Positions 1 to 5,761 of a stretch of 5,761 nucleotides of DNA are shown here, piece after piece. Each line of letters opens with the position of its first letter. Positions within the stretch are counted from its first letter, which is position 1. The notes beneath the pieces were generated by a model that did no database searches, was not told the DNA's origin, and saw only the letters and a list, made by a program, of their open reading frames with translations. Made by a program: the position numbers and the translations under genes. This DNA is from Fidelibacterota bacterium (lineage in GTDB: Bacteria; Fidelibacterota; Marinisomatia; SCGC-AAA003-L08; D37C17), in assembly GCA_018671635.1 (NCBI GenBank), contig JABHHG010000150.1:1-5761 (forward strand). The letters are read 5' to 3'.

Positions 1-456
1 AGCATTCCCAACAATTACCCTGAAGAAGCATGGTACCATTATGATGACTACACTTGTGATTATGAGTGTATGGCTATGGAATATTTATATTGGTGTATTG
101 TGTCAGATATGGGGATCTTGAATGATACCCAAACCTGTAATGGAATAGCAAACGAATGGGAGCCTTGTAGCCCTGAACTTTTTGAATCCACTGATATTGC
201 CATGTACGCCATAGTAAATGACCCTCAATATAAATTGCCTCAATTTGCCCCGGATGGAAACTATTGCCCAACACAAGGTATATTGGGTGATTTAAATAGT
301 GATGGAATTATTAATGTGTTGGATATCATTGCCGCCGTAAATATCATTTTGGGAACTCAGCCGTACAATCCATTGGGTGACCTTAATGGAGATGGTGGAA
401 TTAACATTTTAGATGTAGTTTCTCTTGTCAATATTATATTGGGAAGATCAAGTTAG
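1..456 (+). CDS. C-terminal part of a secreted dockerin-bearing protein (5' end outside window)
   Basis: The frame is open from the first base (151 codons), so an ATG at 70 is probably internal and the true start lies upstream. Residues 1-95 of the visible part have six cysteines (19, 23, 32, 46, 56, 89) and many aromatic and acidic residues, with a motif CDYECMAMEYLYW near residues 19-31 and YKLPQFAPDGNY at 77-88. I do not recognise a named family for this part; the even cysteines suit disulfides in an exported protein. Residues 96-118 and 126-148 are two type I dockerin repeats, each with the calcium-loop pattern D-x-N-x-D-G-x-[IV]-N-x-x-D. Only three residues (RSS) follow, so the dockerin is the C-terminus. 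Dockerins bind cohesins in known systems, but no cohesin is visible here and the partner is unknown. The role of the protein cannot be stated from this fragment. Confidence 0.85.
   Translation, partial: SIPNNYPEEAWYHYDDYTCDYECMAMEYLYWCIVSDMGILNDTQTCNGIANEWEPCSPELFESTDIAMYAIVNDPQYKLPQFAPDGNYCPTQGILGDLNSDGIINVLDIIAAVNIILGTQPYNPLGDLNGDGGINILDVVSLVNIILGRSS
286..444 (+). repeat. Tandem pair of dockerin-coding repeats
   Basis: Two 69-nt units (286-354 and 376-444) encode 23-residue dockerin halves joined by a 7-residue linker (TQPYNPL). Both units read GDLN-x-DG-x-IN-x-LD followed by VNIILG. They diverge at the DNA level mainly in synonymous positions and in the helix core (IIAA versus VVSL), so this is an old protein duplication typical of dockerins and not a recent DNA repeat. 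Confidence 0.85.
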
Positions 457-531
457 TTTTACCTAAGAATACTCCTCTTTTTATACCTCTGAAGATTTTT
501 AAATTTCCCACATGAAAATTAAAGATTATTC

Positions 532-2400
532 ATGATTAATATTGATTCAGTGTGGAAGGAATTTCCAGATAAGACCCTATTTGAAAATATTTCATTCAAA
601 CTTTCCGAGGGAATGCGGGTTGGGTTGGTTGGCCCTAATGGTGCTGGAAAGTCCACGCTCCTAAAAATTATTCTGGGTTTAGATTCCCCTGACAAAGGAA
701 CCGTTAAAGTAGGTAAAGGTGCATCTATCGGATACCTCCCCCAAGAAATTGTGGTGGGTTCTGAGCAGTCAATTATTGAAGAAGTATTGAATGCATTCCC
801 CGAAGTTTCACGCTTAGAAGCTGAAATTCACGAAGTGGGTGAAGCCATAGCTATTGATTATTCCAATGAAAAGTTATTAGAGAAATTAACGGATCTTCAC
901 GAAGAGTTTGAGCGGATTGATGGATGGCGAATTGAGGATAATGCCAAAAAAATCCTAAGTGGACTGGGCTTTAAGGATGACCAATTTCACCTTCCATTTA
1001 ATACCTTTAGTGGAGGATGGCGAATGAGAGTCCTATTGGCTGGAATCCTTCTCAAAAAGCCTAATTTTTTATTCATGGATGAACCGACAAACCACCTTGA
1101 TCTTGAGGCTATAATTTGGCTTGAAGAATTTTTAGCAACGTGGAAGGGTGGACTTATAATGATTAGCCACGATCGCCAATTCTTAGATAAATCTATAAAC
1201 AATGTATTAGAACTTGACCGTGGAGCGGCCACAGTATTTGTGGGAAATTATACGCGATATGTTGAAATCAAGGAAGAGCGACATATTTTACAAGAAAGCG
1301 CTTTTAAAAATCAGCAGAAAAAGATTGCACATACAGAACAGTTTATCGATCGATTTAGATATAAGAGTACTAAATCTAAACAAGTTCAAAGTCGCGTAAA
1401 ACAGTTAGATAAATTAGATAAAGTAAAAGCACCTGAATCTAAAACTTCCAAAATTAGACTAAATATTCCCCAGCCAGAGCGAGGTCCATTAAAAGTGATG
1501 GATCTAAAAGAGATTGCGAAATCTTATGATGATAATGTAGTTTATGAAAATTTGAATTTAGCCATAGAGCGTGGAGAGAGAATTGGTTTGGTGGGTCCAA
1601 ATGGTGCAGGAAAAACCACCCTCTTAAAAATGCTAGCGGGAGAAGAAAAAGCGTCATCAGGAGCGTTGATGTATGGCAATAATGTGAAAGTACATTATTT
1701 CGCACAGCATCAATTAGAAGTTTTAGATGAAGAATCAACGATCTATAGAACCATTGCATCCATTTCTGGTGGATGGTCAGAAACTCAGGTTCGAAGCTAT
1801 TTAGGTGCATTTTTATTTAGTGGAGATACCATTCTAAAAAAAATAAAAGTACTGTCTGGTGGAGAAAAATCTCGACTGGCATTGGCACGAATGTTAGTAG
1901 AGCCGGCACATTTACTGCTATTAGACGAACCTACAAATCACCTGGATATGCAGTCACGTGATATTATTGAATTTGCATTAAAAAACTACGAAGGAACGTT
2001 GGTTTGCATTTCTCACGATCGACATTTCTTGAATGCAGTAACAAATCATACCATCGAGGTTAATGGCGGTAAGATTAAAACTTTTAATGGAAATTATGAC
2101 TATTACTTATGGAAAGTGAAAAACGATTTAAAGGAAAGTATAAAGTCCAATAAGGATTCTAATTCTGAGAAGAATGATAAAAAGCAGGCTTTTCGTGATA
2201 AAAAGAAAAAAAATAATCGTCAACGAAAAGTGAAAGATAGAGTTGCAAAAATTGAGATGGAATTAGAAAATGTAAATTCAGGATTATTAGACCCTGAGTT
2301 AGCCACAGATTTTGAGAAAATACAATCATTGCAAAATGATCAAAATTCCCTTGAAGTTGAACTCTTAGAATTATTGGAAGAGATAGAGGCAATGGAATAA
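532..2400 (+). CDS. ABC-F family ATPase (ribosome-associated translation factor type)
   Basis: A 622-residue protein with two ABC ATPase domains and no membrane segment, which defines the ABC-F class; characterised members act on the ribosome E site and do not transport. Domain 1 has Walker A GPNGAGKS at 34-41, signature FSGGWRMR at 159-166, Walker B ending in DEPTNHLD at 183-190 and the H-loop ISHD at 211-214. A charged linker at about 232-320 matches the P-site tRNA interaction motif region. Domain 2 has Walker A GPNGAGKT at 355-362, signature LSGGEKSR at 441-448, DEPTNHLD at 465-472 and ISHD at 493-496. A lysine-rich stretch and predicted coiled coil (about 545-620) form a C-terminal extension as in Uup/YheS/YdiF-like members. 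Both catalytic sets look intact. Which subfamily it belongs to, and whether it has any antibiotic-protection role, cannot be decided by eye. The 75-nt gap upstream shows no convincing terminator or Shine-Dalgarno; an ATG at 512 is out of frame and soon stops. It is the first gene of a tight + strand block. Confidence 0.95.
   Translation: MINIDSVWKEFPDKTLFENISFKLSEGMRVGLVGPNGAGKSTLLKIILGLDSPDKGTVKVGKGASIGYLPQEIVVGSEQSIIEEVLNAFPEVSRLEAEIHEVGEAIAIDYSNEKLLEKLTDLHEEFERIDGWRIEDNAKKILSGLGFKDDQFHLPFNTFSGGWRMRVLLAGILLKKPNFLFMDEPTNHLDLEAIIWLEEFLATWKGGLIMISHDRQFLDKSINNVLELDRGAATVFVGNYTRYVEIKEERHILQESAFKNQQKKIAHTEQFIDRFRYKSTKSKQVQSRVKQLDKLDKVKAPESKTSKIRLNIPQPERGPLKVMDLKEIAKSYDDNVVYENLNLAIERGERIGLVGPNGAGKTTLLKMLAGEEKASSGALMYGNNVKVHYFAQHQLEVLDEESTIYRTIASISGGWSETQVRSYLGAFLFSGDTILKKIKVLSGGEKSRLALARMLVEPAHLLLLDEPTNHLDMQSRDIIEFALKNYEGTLVCISHDRHFLNAVTNHTIEVNGGKIKTFNGNYDYYLWKVKNDLKESIKSNKDSNSEKNDKKQAFRDKKKKNNRQRKVKDRVAKIEMELENVNSGLLDPELATDFEKIQSLQNDQNSLEVELLELLEEIEAME
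2385..2396 (+). promoter_or_regulatory. Weak ribosome binding region for the TTG-started gene
   Basis: Within the last codons of the ABC-F gene lie AGAGG (2385-2389) and GGA (2394-2396), the latter 6 nt before the TTG at 2403. Neither is a strong Shine-Dalgarno. Because the upstream stop is only 2 nt away, re-initiation by terminating ribosomes is the more likely source of translation. Confidence 0.35.
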
Positions 2401-2402
2401 TT

Positions 2403-3323
2403 TTGAAACCTATCAAATCATTGTATAACCTCTTAGATAAAATGATTGATTATGCTGGATTATTTCCTCCTGCAAAATTAGCTATTGAACCTTCCCTGAA
2501 AAATTATGCTGAATATATAAAATCTACAGATAAATGGATGATGTCTCGGTTTATAGTCCCCGTTTCTCGATTAGATGAAATTTCAACAGAATTGATGGAA
2601 GTATATTCCGAAGAATTCCCTCTTAGTTTATCTCTCATTTCAGGGGATATTTGTAATGAAATCGACTCTGTAAATCAATTCTTAAACACTCATGGAAATT
2701 CAAGTATTTTTATGGGATATGAATCACGTATTTCAGATTTATCAACATTCTCTCAACGTTTGTTAGATATACATCAGTTATGCAATAACCATAATTATAA
2801 CTTCAATTCATTCTATGAGGTTGCGCCCAGTGATAACTGGTTAAATGAGATGAAAGAAGCGGTATCTCAAATCTCAATATTCAATTCTGAAAATAATACT
2901 GAGGCTGGATTCAAGCTTCGTTGTGGTGGAGTAGAGGCACATATGTTTCCGTCTGCTGAAAATATTGCACATGCAATTTTAGCCTGTAGAGATGCACATT
3001 TACCTATGAAGTTTACCGCAGGATTACATCACCCCATTAGACATTATAATGAATCTGTAAAAACGAAAATGTATGGTTTTTTCAATATTTTTATTGGGGG
3101 GATGATCGCCCATAAGTTTAACCTTAAAATTGATGAATTGATCACTATTCTTTCAGATGAAGACAATGAAAATTTTACATTTGATGAGAATACTCTATGT
3201 TGGAAAAATTATTCTATATCCAACACAGAAATTCAAACGTACCGACAGGATTCTTTCATTTCGTATGGAAGTTGTAGTTTCAATGAACCTCGAGAAGATT
3301 TACAACAATTAGGATTATTATGA
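2403..3323 (+). CDS. Uncharacterised 306-aa protein coupled to fumarylacetoacetase
   Basis: No named family is recognised with confidence. It has no signal peptide or membrane segment, so it is probably cytosolic. Distinctive blocks that look like conserved functional parts are IDYAGLFPPA (15-24), WMMSRFIVPVSRL (45-57), FYEVAP (137-142), KLRCGGVEAHMFPSAE (171-186), KFTAGLHHPIRH (203-214), MYGFFNIF (223-230) and the C-terminal tail SYGSCSFNEPRED (287-299). The His-rich GLHHPIRH block, with a preceding Lys and the Arg-Cys-Gly-Gly segment, resembles strand-end active-site motifs of a beta/alpha barrel enzyme; that is inference. From memory, proteins with the DYAGLFPPA and GLHHP blocks occur next to fumarylacetoacetase in other bacteria, which I could not verify here. 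The start is TTG at 2403, chosen because it lies 2 nt after the ABC-F stop and keeps the full N-terminus; the ATG at 2442 (Met14) is the alternative and would also keep the first conserved block. The 3' end overlaps fahA by 4 nt, implying coupled translation. Existence is secure, function open. Confidence 0.9.
   Translation: MKPIKSLYNLLDKMIDYAGLFPPAKLAIEPSLKNYAEYIKSTDKWMMSRFIVPVSRLDEISTELMEVYSEEFPLSLSLISGDICNEIDSVNQFLNTHGNSSIFMGYESRISDLSTFSQRLLDIHQLCNNHNYNFNSFYEVAPSDNWLNEMKEAVSQISIFNSENNTEAGFKLRCGGVEAHMFPSAENIAHAILACRDAHLPMKFTAGLHHPIRHYNESVKTKMYGFFNIFIGGMIAHKFNLKIDELITILSDEDNENFTFDENTLCWKNYSISNTEIQTYRQDSFISYGSCSFNEPREDLQQLGLL
3311..3314 (+). promoter_or_regulatory. Ribosome binding site for fahA
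   Basis: AGGA lies 5 nt before the ATG at 3320 and 8 nt before a second ATG at 3323. The longer spacing suits the second ATG better, so FahA may begin at Met2. The site sits inside the final codons of the upstream gene. Confidence 0.5.
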
Positions 3324-4570
3324 TGAAATCATTTATAACATATTCAGAAGATTGCCATTTTCCCATTCAAAACTTACCTTACGGAATTTTCAGTAGTACT
3401 GATAATCCCAACCCCAGAGGTGGAGTCGCCATTGGTGAATTAGTTTTAGATTTAACTCTATTGGAGTCTGAAGGATTACTGCCTTCAAATTATTTTTCTC
3501 AATCTAATCTGAATTTATTTATGTCAGCAGGAAAAGAAATCTGGTCTAGTGTGCGCAGGCAAATTCAGGAATTATTAGATGAAAACAATTCATCACTAAA
3601 AGATAATTCAGAATTACGAGAGCGAGCATTTTATTGTCAATCTGAGGTTAGTATGCATTTGCCAGCGCAAATTGGTGATTATACAGATTTTTATTCCTCG
3701 AGACAGCATGCCACTAATGTGGGTACTATGTTTCGTGACCCCAATAATGCATTACTTCCTAACTGGTTGCATTTGCCTGTAGGCTATCATGGTCGTGCCA
3801 GTTCTGTGGTTATTTCTGGTACGCCTGTATATCGACCAAACGGCCAAACATTGCCCATGGGAGAAGAAAATCCTGTATTTGGTCCATGTCGATTAATGGA
3901 TTTTGAATTGGAAATGGGCTGTTTTATTGGTCCTGGAAATGAATTAGGTGAACCCATTTCAACTGAAAATGCAGGCGATCATTTATTTGGTTTAGTATTA
4001 GTCAATGATTGGAGTGCTAGAGATATTCAAAAATGGGAGTATGTTCCACTAGGTCCATTTGGGGCCAAAAATTTAGCCACATCAATTTCACCATGGGTGA
4101 TTCCATTTGAAGCATTAGAAGCGTTCAGAATCGATGATCCAATTCAAGAAAATCCTACACCCCTTCCATATTTGCAATGTGAGAAGAATTGGACTTTTGA
4201 CATGAATTTGGAGGTAAAAATAAAGTCTCCAACAATGACAGAACCAGAAACGATTTCAGAATCCAATTACAAGTATATGTATTGGAACTTAGCCCAACAG
4301 TTGGCTCACCATACCATTACCGGATGCAATATGAATCCCGGTGACATGTTTGCCAGTGGCACTATTTCTGGAGAGGAAGCGGGTTCTTATGGCTCCATGT
4401 TAGAGTTGGCTTGGAAAGGTACAAAACCAATCCAGCTATCCAATGGGGAAGTGCGAAAGTTCATTCAAGATGGTGATAATATAATTATGACGGGATATGC
4501 GCAAGGTGATGGATATCGTGTGGGTTTTGGTAATGTAAGTGGAAAAATTTTACCTGCGAAGAAACAGTAA
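3320..4570 (+). CDS. fahA: Fumarylacetoacetase (fumarylacetoacetate hydrolase)
   Basis: Cytosolic hydrolase that splits 4-fumarylacetoacetate into fumarate and acetoacetate, the final step of phenylalanine/tyrosine degradation via homogentisate. At 416 residues it matches the length of the long two-domain, eukaryotic-type FAH and not the short FAH-fold decarboxylases and hydratases. The N-terminal SH3-like domain covers about 1-115 and the catalytic domain the rest. Aligned by eye to mammalian FAH as I remember it, the active site is complete: metal ligands Asp123, Glu196, Glu198 and Asp230; catalytic His130 (in DFYSSRQH) with Glu362; and Tyr125, Arg139, Tyr156, Arg234, Gln237, Lys250, Thr254 and Thr348. 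Long blocks such as NWLHLPVGYHGRASSVV, NDWSARDIQKWEYVPLGPF and SMLELAWKGTKPI are nearly identical to the animal enzyme. ATGA overlap with the preceding gene indicates one transcript. Start is ATG 3320, or ATG 3323 by spacing to AGGA. Other genes of the pathway (homogentisate dioxygenase, maleylacetoacetate isomerase) are not in the window. Confidence 0.97.
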   Translation: MMKSFITYSEDCHFPIQNLPYGIFSSTDNPNPRGGVAIGELVLDLTLLESEGLLPSNYFSQSNLNLFMSAGKEIWSSVRRQIQELLDENNSSLKDNSELRERAFYCQSEVSMHLPAQIGDYTDFYSSRQHATNVGTMFRDPNNALLPNWLHLPVGYHGRASSVVISGTPVYRPNGQTLPMGEENPVFGPCRLMDFELEMGCFIGPGNELGEPISTENAGDHLFGLVLVNDWSARDIQKWEYVPLGPFGAKNLATSISPWVIPFEALEAFRIDDPIQENPTPLPYLQCEKNWTFDMNLEVKIKSPTMTEPETISESNYKYMYWNLAQQLAHHTITGCNMNPGDMFASGTISGEEAGSYGSMLELAWKGTKPIQLSNGEVRKFIQDGDNIIMTGYAQGDGYRVGFGNVSGKILPAKKQ

Positions 4571-4750
4571 AAATTAAACAAGCAACGTGGTATTTGGTAT
4601 TTCAATATCACAATCCAAAGCAAACGAATAAGAATATCCCTCCATACTTCACATCTACCAACTGCAAGAAAATTAGTTAAAGAAGTTGAATTAGAAGCAA
4701 TCAAAGATCTCCTTCTAGGAAAAATCCCAATGAGTTTTAAACAAGTATGA
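4571..4750 (+). pseudogene. Tyrosine recombinase (integrase) N-terminal remnant
   Basis: The frame directly after the fahA stop, and in register with it, stays open for 59 codons to a TGA at 4748-4750. The product begins KLNKQRGIWYFNITIQSKRI and continues with RISLHTSHLPTARK, a helix-like KLVKEVELEAIK and LGKIPMSFKQV. The pattern G-[IV]-W-Y-x-x-x-x-x-x-G/K-R-x-R-x-S-L-x-T-S-x-x-x-A-x-K is that of the N-terminal arm-type DNA-binding domain of phage and island integrases. There is no usable start codon before residue 54 and nothing after the TGA resembles the core-binding domain, so this is a truncated, dead fragment. The family match is by eye and rests on a short domain. Confidence 0.6.
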
Positions 4751-4825
4751 ATAAATGAACTCTACCATTCAGTTACTTGGGATGGAAGTAATAATTCAAG
4801 TAGTATCAACTTTGTGAAAATGATA

Positions 4826-4978
4826 TCAGGTGATTTTATTTAAACTCAGAAGCTGATGCTGGTTAAACAGCCCCCTCTCCAATTCTTCCTTACGAACCCA
4901 ATTTGCATATCTCTCAGTAGTCTTAATGTTACGATGACCTAGTAGTTCTTAACTTTGTGATGTACCCAATTTGTATAG
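4826..4978 (-). pseudogene. Tyrosine recombinase (integrase) C-terminal remnant
   Basis: Read on the - strand, 4948 down to 4826 encodes 40 residues beginning ELLGHRNIKTTERYANWVRK and ending in a TGA (4826-4828). This is the closing block of the tyrosine recombinase catalytic domain: the His of LLGH and the nucleophilic Tyr of TTERYA are both present. Upstream, the same frame reads LYKLGTSQS (4952-4978), which fits the usual residues before that block, but it is interrupted by a TAA at 4949-4951 and preceded by another TAA at 4979-4981. The HxxR motif, the first catalytic Arg and everything before them are missing. The fragment cannot be active. The family assignment is strong for so short a piece because LLGHxxIxTTExYA is highly characteristic. 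Confidence 0.8.
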
Positions 4979-5035
4979 TTACTCGTTTATATGTAAATTA
5001 CTTGGTTATTTGATTTAGTTTAAATTGATACACCC

Positions 5036-5040
5036 AGGAG
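5036..5040 (+). promoter_or_regulatory. Shine-Dalgarno of the FGE-sulfatase-like gene
   Basis: AGGAG ends 5 nt before the ATG at 5046. It is the clearest ribosome binding site in the window and fixes the start of the downstream gene. Confidence 0.75.
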
Positions 5041-5045
5041 TTATA

Positions 5046-5761
5046 ATGCATAAAATTATTTTGTTATTCTCATTGTTGGCATTTTCATATTCTCAACAAG
5101 CAGAAATTACTAATATACAGGCAGCTCAAAGGACTGATGGTAGCCAGATTGTAGATATCACTTACGATCTATTACCCGACCCAGTATTTGAATTTTTCGA
5201 AGTTACTGTTAAGGTTAGTTTGGATGGAGGTATTAGTTATTTTCCTATGCAAAATGTTATAGGCGATTTAGGCGATATTATCGAACCTGGTACTGGAAAA
5301 ACACTTACCTGGAATTTTGGGCAACAGTACGAAGGAACCTATAGTAATCATATAAAGATTAAAATTGAAGGCTCATCATTTGCTATAGTTGATAATAATA
5401 GTAATCAAGAGCTTCCTTTTGAAATGGTTTCTGTACCATCAGGAGAATATACATTTGGAGAAAATGATGAAATAAGAGCTATTGATTATGATTATGAAAT
5501 GATGAAGTATCCTGTGACAGATATGGATTATGTATTATTTATGATGGATAAATTAGCTGAATCAAATGCTAATGGAGCTATTCAGTGTGATACATGTATG
5601 GAAAATTGTATAGTAAATTGGATAAATCAGGGATCATCATTCGAAGAAGCAACTGAATTGTGTTATGGAAATCCTGATAGTGATTATGGATGTGGAGATA
5701 CTTGTTCGGATGTTGAAGGTAGTTTTACTGTTAATTTAACCGAATCAGCTTTAGCAGGATA
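5046..5761 (+). CDS. Secreted FGE-sulfatase (SUMF1)-like protein, N-terminal part (3' end outside window)
   Basis: The visible 238 codons are open to the right edge. Residues 1-16 (MHKIILLFSLLAFSYS) form a signal peptide with likely cleavage before QQAE. Residues 19-109 are a beta-rich module with features AAQRTDGSQIVDITYDL, VSLDGGISYFP and GTGKTLTWNFG, resembling the Ig/fibronectin-like N-terminal module of secreted proteins in Marinimicrobia-like genomes (from memory). From 125 the sequence FEMVSVPSGEYTFGEN followed by IDYDYEMMKYPVTDMDYVLFM (147-167) is the opening of an FGE-sulfatase domain, as in [MV]V-x-[VI]-P-[AS]-G-x-[FY]-x-[MF]-G and Y-x-[VI]-[ST]-x-x-x-[YF]. Residues 181-220 then hold six cysteines (CX2CX3CX17CX9CX3C) where an ordinary domain would continue. 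The enzyme active-site cysteines of true formylglycine-generating enzyme lie near the C-terminus and cannot be assessed, so catalysis is unproven; many such secreted proteins are binding or structural. A good Shine-Dalgarno supports the start. It appears to be an independent transcription unit. Confidence 0.85.
   Translation, partial: MHKIILLFSLLAFSYSQQAEITNIQAAQRTDGSQIVDITYDLLPDPVFEFFEVTVKVSLDGGISYFPMQNVIGDLGDIIEPGTGKTLTWNFGQQYEGTYSNHIKIKIEGSSFAIVDNNSNQELPFEMVSVPSGEYTFGENDEIRAIDYDYEMMKYPVTDMDYVLFMMDKLAESNANGAIQCDTCMENCIVNWINQGSSFEEATELCYGNPDSDYGCGDTCSDVEGSFTVNLTESALAG

Larger units (their letters stand above)
4571..5045. other. Gene-free 475-nt interval with integrase debris
   Basis: No intact gene fits between the fahA stop and the next start. 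About 180 nt at the left are an integrase N-terminal remnant (+ strand) and about 150 nt in the middle are an integrase C-terminal remnant (- strand). The 75 nt between them (4751-4825) and the segment 4979-5035 show nothing I can identify. I found no strong rho-independent terminator for the upstream operon and no clear promoter for the downstream gene. Confidence 0.6.

Noticed and set aside
457..531. Terminator or promoter between the dockerin gene and the ABC-F gene
   Set aside because: The interval has T-rich runs but no stem with convincing GC pairs, and no clear -35/-10 pair, so nothing can be supported.
1454..1810. Minus-strand open frame of 118 codons inside the ABC-F gene
   Set aside because: It is antisense to the second ATPase domain, with low-complexity leucine/histidine composition typical of shadow frames, and lacks any recognisable domain.
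1836..2213. Two runs of eight A (1836-1843 and 2206-2213) as possible slippage sites in the ABC-F gene
   Set aside because: Both lie inside an intact full-length frame, encode ordinary lysine and asparagine codons, and the gene needs no frameshift. AT-rich composition explains them.
4465..4704. Minus-strand open frame of 79 codons across the fahA end
   Set aside because: It overlaps the strongly conserved end of fahA antisense, has no family resemblance and no ribosome binding site, and is a shadow of the coding strand.
4818..4838. Imperfect inverted repeat around AAAATGATATCAGGTGATTTT
   Set aside because: It contains mismatches and leaves almost no loop, with little GC, so it is not a credible terminator or operator.
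5002..5031. Possible promoter TTGGTT-18 nt-TGATAC ahead of the FGE-sulfatase-like gene
   Set aside because: Both boxes are poor matches, the spacing is long, and the predicted transcript start would fall in the Shine-Dalgarno. In AT-rich DNA such pairs arise by chance.

Overview
The window most likely comes from an uncultured marine bacterium of the Marinimicrobia/Neomarinimicrobiota (SAR406) type or a relative in the Fibrobacterota-Chlorobiota-Bacteroidota group. This is inference from style, not proof. The DNA is AT-rich, ribosome binding sites are weak or absent, and one secreted protein ends in a two-repeat dockerin. Another has a signal peptide, a beta-sandwich-like module and the start of a formylglycine-generating-enzyme-like (FGE-sulfatase) domain, a combination I associate with that group. 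No rRNA or tRNA gene, CRISPR array or intact mobile element is visible.

Layout: (1) 1-456 is the 3' end of a secreted, cysteine-containing protein with a C-terminal type I dockerin. (2) 532-4570 is a tight three-gene block on the + strand: a 622-aa ABC-F ATPase, then 2 nt later a 306-aa protein of no named function, then, with a 4-nt ATGA overlap, fumarylacetoacetase (FahA). (3) 4571-5045 has no intact gene but is not empty. It holds the N-terminal part of a tyrosine recombinase (integrase) on the + strand, beginning straight after the fahA stop and in the same frame, and the C-terminal catalytic end of a tyrosine recombinase on the - strand, broken by stops. (4) 5046 to the right edge is the 5' part of a secreted FGE-sulfatase-like protein that carries an unusual six-cysteine stretch.

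How the genes may work together: FahA carries out the last step of phenylalanine/tyrosine breakdown through homogentisate, giving fumarate and acetoacetate. The 306-aa protein is translationally coupled to it and is the best candidate here for an undescribed function, probably in or near the same pathway. The ABC-F protein is a cytosolic ribosome-associated ATPase, not a transporter, and may share the transcript only for convenience. The flanking secreted proteins look unrelated to this block. The integrase fossils mark the boundary between fahA and the downstream secreted gene as a past site of insertion and rearrangement.
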